Assembly: GCA_017436025.1 (NCBI GenBank)
Contig: JAFSDX010000065.1
Location: forward strand, 1-53,842
Reading direction: 5' to 3'
DNA from: Thermoguttaceae bacterium
Lineage (GTDB): Bacteria; Planctomycetota; Planctomycetia; Pirellulales; Thermoguttaceae
DNA: 53,842 nt
Shown here one piece after another: positions 35,280-43,375 of the stretch (position 1 is the stretch's first letter; each line of letters starts with the position of its first letter). The translations under genes were made by a program, and so were the position numbers. The notes beneath the pieces are model-generated. The model worked only from the letters and a program-made list of their open reading frames with translations, was not told the origin of the DNA and made no database searches.

Positions 35280-37607
35280 ATGAAAACAAATATCAAATCC
35301 GCTTTAAAAACCGCGTTCGTCGCGTCGGTTCTCGCCGGTTCGTTCGCCGTCGACTTCGACCGAACGACCGCCGCCGAGCTGAAAGAACCGCTCGACCGCG
35401 AGAAAATTGTCGCGCGACACCGTATTCGCTCCGAAAAACTGAATTTGAAACTTCCCGTCGGGAACGGCAACTTCTGTTTCAACGTCGACGGCACCGGGCT
35501 CCAAACGTTCGGCGGCGACGTTCTCGCGCACTGGGGTTGGTACTCCGAACCCCTTTTGGCGAAATATACTTGGGCCGACGTCCCGCAAACCGGCACTTAC
35601 CAACAAGGCCGCTTGAAAGGAAACGACCCCTTCCCGAAAGATCGCGGCGACCTTTATCAGTGGGTGCGCAACAACCCGCATCAAGCGAACTTAGGGCGCG
35701 TTCGCTTCGTTCGCGGCGACGGCGCCGAGTTGAAGCCGAGCGAAATTTCGAACGTCCGCCGCGACCTCGATCTTTGGACGGGTCTTCATTCGACGACGTT
35801 CGAACTCGACGGCGAAACCGTTTCGGTCGAAACTTGCGTCGGCGACGACAAGAAACTCGACTCGACCGTCGCCGTCCGAATCGACTCGCCGCTGATTCGC
35901 TCCGGCGCGCTCTCGGTTATCGTCGATTTCCCTTACCAATCGCTGAAACGCGGCGCTTGGACGGGCGACTTTTCCGCCGACGCGCCGAAAACCGACTTCG
36001 CCGTTTCCGTTCCAAGCGGTTTTAACGAAAATAACGGCAAAGACGCGCAAAATAGCGAAAACGGTGAAACGTCGGCAACCTCCGGCGCGCTGATCGTCAA
36101 GCGCAACCTTTCGAACGAATACGCCGAGGGCGTCGTCGGCGATTACTCGTATTCGGTTCGCGTCGATTGGAAAAACGGCGTCGGCGCTCAAATCGGCGAA
36201 ACGTCGGCGATTCGCGTTTCCGGAGCCGCCGTCAAAACCGACGCGACCGTCAAAACCGCGCAAGCCGGCGCCGCTTCGCAACCGCTCGACCTCCTCTTGA
36301 CTTTCGACGGCGGCGATTACTCTTGCCAGCCGACCGACGATTCCGTTTTTTCGACGCAGACGCCCCAATTTGACGCGGTGAAGGCCGAGTCGGCGGCGCG
36401 TTGGGAAGCGTTTTGGCGTTCCGGCGCCGCGGTCGACCTCTCGGAAAGCGCCGACCCGCGTTGGAAGGAACTCGAACGCCGAATCGTCCTCTCGCAGTTC
36501 CAACTCCGAACGAACAGCGCCGGGAATTGGCCGAGTTCGGAGTCGGGACTGCTGACAGTCGACAATTGGAGCGGACGTTTCCATCTCGAAATGACCTGGT
36601 GGCACCTCGCCCATTACTTCCTTTGGAGCCGCGCCGAACTCGCCGACGACGCCCTCAAAATCTACCCGACCGTTAAAGACGGCGCCCGCGCGCTCGCCGA
36701 ACAGCTCGGATACAAGGGCGTCAAATGGCAAAAAGAGATCGCGCCGGACGGTCGCACCGCGCCTTGGCAGGGGAACCTCGTCCTCCTTTGGAAGCAGCCG
36801 CACCCGATTTTCTTCGCGGAACTCGATTATCGTCGCAACCCGACCCGCGAAACGCTGTTAAAATGGGCGGAGATTGTCGAAGAAACCGCCGAGCATATGG
36901 CCGATTACCCGATTCGCGACGCCGACGGCGTTTACCATTTGGCGCCGAATATGCCGCCGAGCGAACAAGGAACGACGAAAGACTGCGTTTTCGACCTCGC
37001 GTATTGGCGTTGGGGTCTCGACGCGGCGAACCGTTGGCGCGAACGGCTCGGGCAAGATCGGGTCGCGCTTTGGGACGAAGTTCGCCAAAATCTCGCGCCG
37101 CTCCCGGAAAAAGACGGCGTTTTCGTTCACTCGGCGGAATGGTTCGACTCGTTCGAGAAGCGGAATTGGGAACACCCGGACTTGATCGGCGTTCTCGGAA
37201 TGCTCCCGCCGCTCGACGGCGTCGACCAAGCGACGGCGCGTCGAACGCTGGAAAAAGTCGTCGCCGAATGGCAATGGCCGCGTTGCTGGGGTTGGGACTT
37301 CCCTTGGACGGCGATGGCGGCGACGCGCGTCGGGCGCCCGGATTTGGCGGTCGATATGCTCCTTAACGACTCGCCGCGCAACGTTTACGACGAACGCGGC
37401 GTCAACCTCGGCGGGCCTTGCCCTTACCTCCCGGGAAACGGCGGGCTCCTTTACGCCGTCGCCGCGATGTGCGCCGGGTTCGATTCGGAAGCGGACGCCG
37501 CCGTCGACCCCGCCGACCGTCCCGCGCCCCCGACGTCCGGCGACTCCGGCCCCGGCTTCCCGGAAGGTTGGTCGGTCAAATGGGAAAATTTGAAACCGGC
37601 GCTTTAA
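35280..37607 (+). CDS. Secreted (alpha/alpha)6-barrel glycoside hydrolase, GH65/GH95-like
   Basis: 775 residues. A short signal region (KSALKTAFVASVLAGSFAVDF) starts the protein. The N-terminal beta-domain has LKLPVGNGNFCFNVDGTGLQTFGG, like the family opening of GH95/GH65 relatives. The barrel has LLTVDNWSGRFHLEMTWWHLAHYFLWSRA, GVKWQKEIAPDGRTAPWQGNLVLLWKQPHPIFFAELDYRR, HLAPNMPPSEQGTTKDCVFDLAYWRWGLD with the likely general acid, and a final WGWDFPWTAMAATRVGRPD. It most resembles clan GH-L six-hairpin enzymes. An Asn/Gln/Glu low-complexity insert lies at about 36020-36090. A TATAAT at 35231-35236 may be its -10 box. Substrate not determinable. Confidence 0.6.
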   Translation: MKTNIKSALKTAFVASVLAGSFAVDFDRTTAAELKEPLDREKIVARHRIRSEKLNLKLPVGNGNFCFNVDGTGLQTFGGDVLAHWGWYSEPLLAKYTWADVPQTGTYQQGRLKGNDPFPKDRGDLYQWVRNNPHQANLGRVRFVRGDGAELKPSEISNVRRDLDLWTGLHSTTFELDGETVSVETCVGDDKKLDSTVAVRIDSPLIRSGALSVIVDFPYQSLKRGAWTGDFSADAPKTDFAVSVPSGFNENNGKDAQNSENGETSATSGALIVKRNLSNEYAEGVVGDYSYSVRVDWKNGVGAQIGETSAIRVSGAAVKTDATVKTAQAGAASQPLDLLLTFDGGDYSCQPTDDSVFSTQTPQFDAVKAESAARWEAFWRSGAAVDLSESADPRWKELERRIVLSQFQLRTNSAGNWPSSESGLLTVDNWSGRFHLEMTWWHLAHYFLWSRAELADDALKIYPTVKDGARALAEQLGYKGVKWQKEIAPDGRTAPWQGNLVLLWKQPHPIFFAELDYRRNPTRETLLKWAEIVEETAEHMADYPIRDADGVYHLAPNMPPSEQGTTKDCVFDLAYWRWGLDAANRWRERLGQDRVALWDEVRQNLAPLPEKDGVFVHSAEWFDSFEKRNWEHPDLIGVLGMLPPLDGVDQATARRTLEKVVAEWQWPRCWGWDFPWTAMAATRVGRPDLAVDMLLNDSPRNVYDERGVNLGGPCPYLPGNGGLLYAVAAMCAGFDSEADAAVDPADRPAPPTSGDSGPGFPEGWSVKWENLKPAL

Positions 37608-37661
37608 TCGTCTTCGAAGTCGATTAAAACACCAACAATCGACGCTAAAACAACTTTCAAT

Positions 37662-37698
37662 CGCCGCCGCGTTTTTCTTTCGTCGAAACGCGGCGGCG
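37662..37698 (+). terminator. Strong hairpin after the GH65/GH95-like gene
   Basis: CGCCGCCGCGTTT (37662-37674) pairs perfectly with AAACGCGGCGGCG (37686-37698), 13 bp. The T tract is poor (CCTTCGTTTCC), so termination is likely but not certain. Confidence 0.6.
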
Positions 37699-37876
37699 CC
37701 TTCGTTTCCCCCCTCGGCGCGAACGTTTTTTCCTTCCCATTTCACTTATTTCTTCCTTTTTCTCAGCGTTCGGCGAAAAAATACTCTTTTTTCGAAAAAA
37801 TTTCCTTTTTTTCGAGCCGTTTCCCTCTCGACGCTATCTCATAGAATAAAGAGAACGAGAGTTCGCTTGACGGAAA

Positions 37877-37992
37877 GTTTTAAGACTCGACGGCGCGCCC
37901 GGTTTGTCGCCGACGCGGAAGCGGAAACGATTCGACGCAAACGCAAAACCGAAACGCCGCCGGAGTTGGTCGCTCCCTTGGAGTCTTAAAAC
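37877..37992. other. Inverted-repeat element, possible structured RNA or small mobile remnant
   Basis: GTTTTAAGACTC (37877-37888) and GAGTCTTAAAAC (37981-37992) are a perfect 12-bp inverted repeat. Inside are further nested complementary pieces: CGGCG with CGCCG, GGTTT with AAACC, GTCG with CGAC, and a CGC-GGAA-GCG tetraloop-like apex. The whole could fold as a rod about 116 nt long. Either a non-coding RNA or the ends of a tiny mobile element would look like this. Confidence 0.45.
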
Positions 37993-38932
37993 GCCCAAAA
38001 ATCCGTTCAAGGATTAAGAGCCGATTTTTAACGCGAAAAACAAGCAGGTTTCTCAAGAGCGCAACGTTCAGTGAGAAAATCGCAACGTTTTTCACGCGTC
38101 CAAGTCGACGCGAGGCTCAAAAACCGCCCTTCGAGAAAACGACTAAGAAAGTAGAATTAAGAACTAACCCGACTCGCGTTAAGCGCCGCGTCTAGGTTGT
38201 CGAGCCGACCGCCGAAACGCGAACGCCGCCGCGACCAAACGTCGGTTCGCTCGGTTCGTTTCTCTCTTTTAGACGCCGCGAAGGGCCCCATTTTTTTTGC
38301 AGACCGCAAGGCCCCGGCGGCGTCCTTCAGCGCTCTTCCGTTTCGACGGAGGACGCGGCCGCAAGCGCGGGAATTAATCGTTCGGACGGGCGACTTAACG
38401 GTCGAACGTTTGAAATTCGGCGGTTTTTCCGTCGAAAGGCGAGTTTTCCGCCGTTTCGCGTCGGGACGTTTCGACGTTTCCAGCGAAACGACGGTGGATT
38501 TTAGCAGCCCGAGGCCGTCAAAAAAACGAACGCGGAAAGACGTTTTTTTCGTCGTTCGACGCGATTTTCGCAACGTTTTCGTTTGCGAAATTCGTTTTAG
38601 AACGCCGAAATCGCCGCGTTTCGCGACGGAAAATTCCCTTCCAAGGCGGCGCGACCGTCCGGTTCCGTTCGGCTTTTGTCGGACGCGAATCGAAACCGGT
38701 CGTCGTTCGCCCGAGATTAAGCCTTCCGCGAAAGAGAGCGATCTCTTCCCCGCCCGACGCGTCAAGGGCGGCAGGCGAAATCTCGTTCCCTTTTATCTAT
38801 TTTGACGCCGTTTTCGCGTTTGTTTTCAACAGTCGCTTCAAAATTCAAACGCAGTTCGATTTGCCAAATCGCGTCGCGTCAATCCGCGGCGGCGTCCTAT
38901 TTCGCAAGAAATGAAACGCAAAATCAACGCTT

Positions 38933-38961
38933 TTCCAACGTAAAAGCGACAATAATATAAT
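38933..38961 (+). promoter_or_regulatory. Promoter of the uncharacterised gene at 38981
   Basis: TTCCAA (38933-38938), 17 bases, TATAAT (38956-38961). The start would lie only about 15 bases before the ATG. Confidence 0.5.
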
Positions 38962-38980
38962 TAACTGAAAAGGAAATCAA

Positions 38981-39706
38981 ATGACTAAAACCGTCCAAAC
39001 GACCTTCACGAAGCAAAAACGCCAACTCGCGAAAGCGAACGCGCTTATCGGAACGCTTCGCGCCCAAGAAACGCGAACGCAACGTTTCGACGCCGACGCC
39101 AAGCTCGAAACGGAGGAACGCACCGCTTACGTCGTCGACGCGCCGGAAAATATCGCGTCGCAAGTCGTCGAAATTATCGCCGACGTCGTTCGCCAACACG
39201 GCGCGCGACAACGGGCAAACTCCGTTTCGAAGGGACGCTTCGAGTTTTGCGGAATCGAAGCCGACCTAACCGTCCCGCAACTTCGCGCGCTCCAAGAAGC
39301 GCAAACGACGCTCGCCGCGCTCGTCGACAAGCTGCCGGTCGAGAACAAACGACGGATTCCAAACGGCGAACTCGACGGTCGCCCGGCGTTTTTCTCGCCG
39401 CTTCAAAAGATTTTCGAAACAAAAACACGCGCCGTTCCTTACGAAGAGACGGCGTCGACGCGCGTTCGAACTTACGAAGAGAAATACGACGTTCTTCTTT
39501 ACCAAACGCGGACGGTCGAAATCGATTACGGACTCCCGACGGCGACGGTCGCCCGGCTAAAAACGCTCGTCGAAGACCTTGCGACCGCGATTCAAGTCGC
39601 GATCGACGAGGCGAACGCTCAAGCGCGAGAGGACGACGACTTTCTAAACGACGTCGCAAGCAAAATTCTCGCCGAATTCGAACGTCAATGGAAACCGGAA
39701 AAGTAA
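38981..39706 (+). CDS. Uncharacterised protein, possibly DUF7873-like
   Basis: 241 residues, soluble, no signal peptide, no membrane segment. AAGGA stands seven bases before the ATG. N-terminal helices are Lys/Gln-rich (KQKRQLAKANALIGTLRAQETRTQRFDADAKLE), a middle part contains LTVPQLRALQEAQTTLAALVDKLPVE, then ETKTRAVPYEETASTRVRTYEEKYDVLLYQTRTVEIDYGLPTATVARLKTLVEDL. From memory this layout (helical start, a central LPV segment, a T(R/K)x(V/A)P motif, and an ED-rich strand pair before a final helix) resembles a family of about 230 residues known mostly from actinobacteria and labelled DUF7873. I cannot confirm it. Function unknown. It stands alone, facing the RmlD-like gene. Confidence 0.6.
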   Translation: MTKTVQTTFTKQKRQLAKANALIGTLRAQETRTQRFDADAKLETEERTAYVVDAPENIASQVVEIIADVVRQHGARQRANSVSKGRFEFCGIEADLTVPQLRALQEAQTTLAALVDKLPVENKRRIPNGELDGRPAFFSPLQKIFETKTRAVPYEETASTRVRTYEEKYDVLLYQTRTVEIDYGLPTATVARLKTLVEDLATAIQVAIDEANAQAREDDDFLNDVASKILAEFERQWKPEK

Positions 39707-39718
39707 CGCCGCGACCGC

Positions 39719-39800
39719 AACGCTAGCGGCGCCGTCCCCAATCCAAACCAACGCTAGCGACGTCGTTTCAAACGCCAACGACGTTAGCGACGTCTTCGGC
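39719..39800. repeat. Short imperfect repeats after the uncharacterised gene
   Basis: CAACGCTAGCG(G/A)CG occurs twice (from about 39719 and 39751), followed by CAACGACGTTAGCGACGTC; ACGTCGTT and AACGACGT in between can pair. A T run follows at 39814-39820, so the set may act as a terminator for the rightward gene, but this is uncertain. Confidence 0.4.
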
Positions 39801-39855
39801 GTCTCCAACCGCGCCGCTTTTTTTATCCAACGCTTTTAAAAGCAGGCGACGTTTC

Positions 39856-40989
39856 TTACTTCCCGGAGCCGTCGCGCCAATCGAGGTAATCGGCCAACGC
39901 GGAACGCCAATCGGGCAAGCGATAAACACCGTCAAGCTCGCCGTATTTTACCGATCTTAACGCGGTAAACGCCGACTGCGGCGCCGAAAAGCCGTATTCT
40001 TTCGACGAAATCCCGGCGATTTGAACGTTCGCCAACCCGCGACGCTCGGCGATGAACTCGGCGACGTCGCGCGCCGTCCCCCGCGACCCGCCGCTCAAAT
40101 GATAAAGCCCGGTCGCGCCGGTTCGAACGAGCGTTTTCAAGGCGCAAAGAACGTCGACCGCCCAAGTCGGCTCGACGATTTTATCGTTCAGCGCGGAGAG
40201 CCGCCGCGTTCGCTTGAACGCTTTCAAGAGCGACTCGACCAAATTTCCGGACGAATATTCCGTCGTCTCGCCGAAAATCGACGACGTTCGCAAAATCAAC
40301 GACTTCGGCGCCTCCGCCGCGATTCGCTCGCTTTCGAGCTTCGTTTTCGCGTACACGCTCGCCGGATTCGGCTTGTCTAACTCGGAAAACGCCGGCGCGT
40401 CCGGAGCGATCGTCAAAATCGGACGCGCGTTCCCCCATTCGTCGAAAACGACTTCTTGCGAAGTTGCGGAATTTGGGAGAATTAGCGAACTCGCCGCCGC
40501 TCCGTTTTCGCCTCGACCGCCGCTCAAACCTTCGTCATTTCCCCCGCTTTCGCTATTTTGAAGCGTTTTTGCCCCTTTCGCCCCTTCGTTCGGTTCGGGA
40601 AGCCGAGTCAAGCGGTCGCGATAAAAGATTTCGCCGCACCCGAATTGAACGAGAAACGCTCCGGTTCGACGAACGGCTTCTTTCAAGTTGGCGACAGCGT
40701 TCGCGTGCACGTTTCGGGCGGTGTTCGCTCGCGTTTCGAGCCAATCGATCAGATTGACGCCCGCCGCGTTGACGACGACGTCCGGCTTAAAATCGCTCAA
40801 CGTTTCGACGACGAAAAGACGCGAACAGAGATCGAAGTCGGGCAAATTCAACGGGATAACGAGGTCGTTCGACTCGACGACCGGCGCGTCGACGTTCGCC
40901 GCGATTCGCCGCTCGATTCGCGAGTCGTTCCAATAATTCGCGATCGCGCTTCCCAGCGTTCCCTTCGCGCCGACGACGACGATTTTCAT
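39856..40989 (-). CDS. RmlD-like NAD(P)-dependent sugar reductase (extended SDR)
   Basis: 377 residues. The Rossmann motif VVGAKGTLGSAIA is at 5-17. DVVVNAAGVNLIDWLE, FLVQFGCGEIFY with the catalytic Ser/Thr region, SVYAKTKLESERIA (the YxxxK pair) and LILRTSSIFGE place it among dTDP-4-dehydrorhamnose reductase-type extended short-chain dehydrogenases. Between the strand ending CGEIFYRDR and SVYAKTK there is an insert of about 60 residues with Asn/Ser/Gly/Glu low complexity (TLQNSESGGNDEGLSGGRGENGA), so the protein is longer than usual (about 290). It is not next to rmlA, rmlB or rmlC, so a role in nucleotide-sugar synthesis is inferred from the family only. Confidence 0.65.
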   Translation of the reverse strand: MKIVVVGAKGTLGSAIANYWNDSRIERRIAANVDAPVVESNDLVIPLNLPDFDLCSRLFVVETLSDFKPDVVVNAAGVNLIDWLETRANTARNVHANAVANLKEAVRRTGAFLVQFGCGEIFYRDRLTRLPEPNEGAKGAKTLQNSESGGNDEGLSGGRGENGAAASSLILPNSATSQEVVFDEWGNARPILTIAPDAPAFSELDKPNPASVYAKTKLESERIAAEAPKSLILRTSSIFGETTEYSSGNLVESLLKAFKRTRRLSALNDKIVEPTWAVDVLCALKTLVRTGATGLYHLSGGSRGTARDVAEFIAERRGLANVQIAGISSKEYGFSAPQSAFTALRSVKYGELDGVYRLPDWRSALADYLDWRDGSGK

Positions 40990-41004
40990 TTCGCGTCCTC
41001 CCCT

Positions 41005-41034
41005 ATTTTACCCAAACCAACCAAATCGCAACAA
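41005..41034 (-). promoter_or_regulatory. Promoter of the RmlD-like gene
   Basis: On the minus strand TTGTTG (41034-41029), 18 bases, TAAAAT (41010-41005), followed by AGGGGAGG just before the ATG, so the leader would be very short. The motif GTAAAATAGG recurs at several other gaps of the window. Confidence 0.45.
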
Positions 41035-41072
41035 GAAAGCGACGCCCGTCTTAGCAAAACGCCTCGACGCCC

Positions 41073-41142
41073 GCCAAAACCGCGACGTTAAAATCGCTAA
41101 AACCGGCCAAACAGTTTAAAAACCGCTAAAACCGCGACGTTA
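41073..41142. repeat. Direct repeat before the BMC gene
   Basis: AAAACCGCGACGTTA occurs at 41076-41090 and 41128-41142, with two more AAAACCGC- or AAATCGCTAAA-like pieces in between. It lies in the 249-base gap between the BMC gene and the RmlD-like gene; nothing else is seen in this gap. Confidence 0.7.
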
Positions 41143-41238
41143 AGAGGCGCTCGTCTCCCCCAACGCCGCCTCCCCGTCCTAACCGCCGATTTCATCTTGC
41201 CTAACTTAAGTCCCTAATCGGCGTTAAAAACGCGACGA

Positions 41239-41808
41239 TTAAATATAATCGGAAAACAATTCCTTTTCCGGACGCGGTAAAACGACCGCCGACGCCAGCA
41301 AACCGCGATCTTTAATCCCTTCGACCGCCGCGTCGACCGCCGCTTGAACGTTCGCGAGCGAACCGGTCATTAAGAGGAGCCCCTTTCCGCCCATCGCCAT
41401 CGCCAAGCTGAGCCGGAAAAGCGTTACGTCGGCGGCTTTCGCGGCGACGTCGGCGGCGACGACCGCGGAAACGGCGCTGAACGTCTCAACGACGCCGAGC
41501 GCGCCGACCGTTTCGGGCCCCAAAACGACCGACTGCGCCATCGCCGGAAAGACCGCCGGGTGAACGTTCGCGACGGTCAGCGAGTCGATCGTCGACGTTC
41601 CGCCGACGCGCTTCGCCGTTTCCATCGCCGCCTCGACGTCGCCGATCGCGCCGGAAAAAACGATCAAATACTTGCCCGAACAAATCGTTCGAGCGATCAA
41701 GAGCGTCGTCGACGCGGCTTTCATCAACGCGTCTTGAACTTGATACCCGACGCCGACGCTCGACAATTCGATCGCCCCGACGGCGGCGTTATTCGATTTT
41801 CCAGCCAT
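41239..41808 (-). CDS. Bacterial microcompartment shell protein, tandem BMC domain (PduT-like)
   Basis: 189 residues, two BMC domains in tandem. The first (about 9-90) contains AVGAIELSSVGVGYQVQDALMKAASTTLLIARTICSGKYLIVFSGAIGDVEAAMETA; the second (about 100-180) contains ALGVVETFSAVSAVVAADVAAKAADVTLFRLSLAMAMGGKGLLLMTGSLANVQAAV. Tandem proteins of this type form trimers that look like hexamers and sit in the shell facets. C43 in TICSGKY aligns with the pore cysteine of PduT (ICPGKY) that binds a 4Fe-4S cluster, so an electron-relay pore is possible. No other shell gene or compartment enzyme is near. Promoter at 41952-41980. Confidence 0.88.
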   Translation of the reverse strand: MAGKSNNAAVGAIELSSVGVGYQVQDALMKAASTTLLIARTICSGKYLIVFSGAIGDVEAAMETAKRVGGTSTIDSLTVANVHPAVFPAMAQSVVLGPETVGALGVVETFSAVSAVVAADVAAKAADVTLFRLSLAMAMGGKGLLLMTGSLANVQAAVDAAVEGIKDRGLLASAVVLPRPEKELFSDYI

Positions 41809-41951
41809 TATCGTTCCCTAAAACTTTCGTTTCAACGTTATTCGAAGCGTTTTCGCTCGTCGCAAAACGCGCCGTTTGCGCAAATTCGCCGACTTCGCTA
41901 AATTCTCAAAAATTTCGACGCTCGACCGAACGCCGAAAATTCGACGTTTCC

Positions 41952-41980
41952 ATTTTACGCCGAAAATCGTTCGCCGTCAA
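41952..41980 (-). promoter_or_regulatory. Promoter of the BMC shell gene
   Basis: On the minus strand TTGACG (41980-41975), 17 bases, TAAAAT (41957-41952). Leader about 135 bases. Confidence 0.6.
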
Positions 41981-42139
41981 GACGCCGCGCCCTTTTCGCA
42001 CCCTTCGAAAGCGGTTCGCGCTCGCCTTGCAACCCCTACATTCCGCGCAACCGGCGACGTCGCGCTTTAACTTCCGCTCGCGCCGCTTTTCTCGCGCCTT
42101 ATTTTGAGCTTATTTTCCGCTGTTTCGGCGCGTTTTTGG

Positions 42140-42210
42140 CGAAATTTTGCCCTTAATATATTAAATCTTAATCGAAATTTTGCCCTTATATATTAATAAA
42201 GGGCAAATTA
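42140..42210. repeat. AT-rich direct and inverted repeat
   Basis: CGAAATTTTGCCCTTAATAT (42140-42159) is repeated at 42173-42196 with a small change, and AAGGGCAAA at 42199-42207 is the inverted complement of TTTGCCCTT, giving a hairpin (9 bp, loop about 12). It lies just downstream of the leftward nucleotidyltransferase-fold gene and could be its terminator, but the duplication and strong AT bias are unlike the other terminators here. Confidence 0.65.
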
Positions 42211-42237
42211 AGAGCGCGCGCCGTTTCGAAATCGCCG

Positions 42238-42912
42238 TCAAGGCCGCCATTCGAGAACGCCGTCGAGCGGACGTTCGCGGCGCCAATCGAGAAACGCCGC
42301 CCAATCGCGGACGCCGCCCTCCAAGACCGCCCGATAAATTTCGATTCCGGCGATCTTTTCGTCGTCCGGCGCCGCCTCTTTAATCGTTAAAATCGCTCGT
42401 TTCGTTTCCGGCGTCAAGACGGCGGCGATTCGGTCGGCGACGCGCTCGAAATACCCGTCGTACTTCGAGTTCCGCTCGATATGAATCAAGTCGAGCGCCC
42501 ATTCGAGCGCCGTTTCCTCCGGTTCGCTCGGGTCGACGAGCCAAACGCGCCATTGAACGCAACGCTCCTCGGTCGCCAAAAAATTCGCAAATTCGACCCG
42601 TCTAACTCCCGGTCGACTCGCCAACGCGCCGACAGCTCGGAACGACTCCGCGACGTCGACGGTTTCCGAGTAAATATGCAGGTCGACGTCGCGGCGGTTC
42701 GGCGTCGTCAGCCCCATTCGCAACGAGCCGACCAACTCGACCGACGCGCCGATTTCCTCCCAAATCGCGACGACGCCGCAACGTTCCAACAACCGACGCG
42801 CCGCCTCCGCCGCTTTCGCGCTCCGTTCGAAAAGCGCCGACGTTTCCGCCGGTTCTCCGCCGCCTCTATTTCCCCCAATTTGCGCGACCGATTTATCTTC
42901 GCCGTTTTCCAA
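42238..42912 (-). CDS. Nucleotidyltransferase-fold protein
   Basis: 224 residues. The motif GSLRMGLTTPNRRDVDLHIYSE (GS at 62-63, DVD at 75-77) is that of the polymerase-beta-type nucleotidyltransferase superfamily: Gly-Ser followed by the two metal-binding acids. Downstream are a strand pair (VQWRVWLVDPSEPEETALEWALDLIHIER) and a helical C-terminus. The N-terminal 25 residues are low-complexity (ENGEDKSVAQIGGNRGGGE). No partner such as a HEPN protein is adjacent, so a MNT/HEPN toxin-antitoxin role has no support. It may modify an RNA, a nucleotide or an antibiotic; the substrate cannot be told. Promoter at 43058-43085. Confidence 0.6.
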   Translation of the reverse strand: MENGEDKSVAQIGGNRGGGEPAETSALFERSAKAAEAARRLLERCGVVAIWEEIGASVELVGSLRMGLTTPNRRDVDLHIYSETVDVAESFRAVGALASRPGVRRVEFANFLATEERCVQWRVWLVDPSEPEETALEWALDLIHIERNSKYDGYFERVADRIAAVLTPETKRAILTIKEAAPDDEKIAGIEIYRAVLEGGVRDWAAFLDWRRERPLDGVLEWRP

Positions 42913-43057
42913 CGCCCGTTCTTCCTTTCCTTATTTTTCCAATCTCCGCCGACCCGTTCCAAGCTAAAATCAAACGTCTCAATTCAACAAGATTCAAAAA
43001 ATCAAAAACGCGATTTTTCCCGCTTGGTTCGCGATTTACTCTTCGCGAAAAACGTTC

Positions 43058-43085
43058 ATTATAAGCGCCGCTTATATTGCGTCAA
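43058..43085 (-). promoter_or_regulatory. Promoter of the nucleotidyltransferase-fold gene
   Basis: On the minus strand TTGACG (43085-43080), 16 bases, TATAAT (43063-43058), one of the best promoters in the window. Leader about 140 bases. Confidence 0.7.
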
Positions 43086-43302
43086 GAGCCGACGGAAGTT
43101 TTTTTTGAAAAGAAAAATATCGTCAATCTTTTCAAAACAAGAGACGGAAAAGAGAACAATTTGCGCCGACGCCGCGCCCGTCGCGGGAATCGTTCGGTCG
43201 CGGCGTCGGCGGCAAGCGGTCGTTCTTACTTTTCGCCGCTTGCCTATTTTACGCCGGTTTGCTCAAAAGCGCGTTTTATTTAACCGGCGCGCTTCGTCTA
43301 AA

Positions 43303-43325
43303 GCGCCGATTCCAACGTTCGGCGC
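43303..43325 (-). terminator. Weak terminator of the thioredoxin gene
   Basis: GCGCCGA (43303-43309) pairs with TCGGCGC (43319-43325); only three T follow on the minus strand. Confidence 0.4.
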
Positions 43326-43375
43326 CAAACTTTGCCGTTTTCAAAGAATTTAACGGCGTTGCGCCGACTTTCCGG

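Larger units (their letters stand above)
37608..38980. other. Large non-coding gap, 1373 bp
   Basis: Besides the terminator hairpin it contains an A/T palindrome (TTTTTTCGAAAAAA near 37791), the long inverted-repeat element at 37877-37992, and the promoter of the next gene. Open frames on both strands around 38157-38805 have shadow-like Arg-rich translations and no ribosome site; I do not regard them as genes. No tRNA or known RNA recognised. Confidence 0.5.
41809..42237. other. Intergenic region, 429 bp
   Basis: Contains the BMC promoter and the AT-rich repeat element at 42140-42210. No gene seen. Confidence 0.5.
42913..43375. other. Intergenic region, 463 bp
   Basis: Contains the promoter of the nucleotidyltransferase-fold gene, then about 290 bases with no recognised feature except a weak hairpin (43303-43325) that may terminate the thioredoxin gene. 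Confidence 0.45.

Noticed and set aside
37877..37992. Signal recognition particle RNA.
   Set aside because: The size and rod shape fit, and there is a GGAA tetraloop, but the conserved AGCA/CAGG internal loop is not present.
38157..38805. Two overlapping 202-codon frames on opposite strands in the 1.37-kb gap.
   Set aside because: Each is the Arg/Ser-rich shadow of the other; no ribosome site, no recognisable fold.
42238..42912. MNT/HEPN-type toxin-antitoxin pair.
   Set aside because: The nucleotidyltransferase motif is there, but no small helical HEPN partner is adjacent and the protein is too long for the minimal type.
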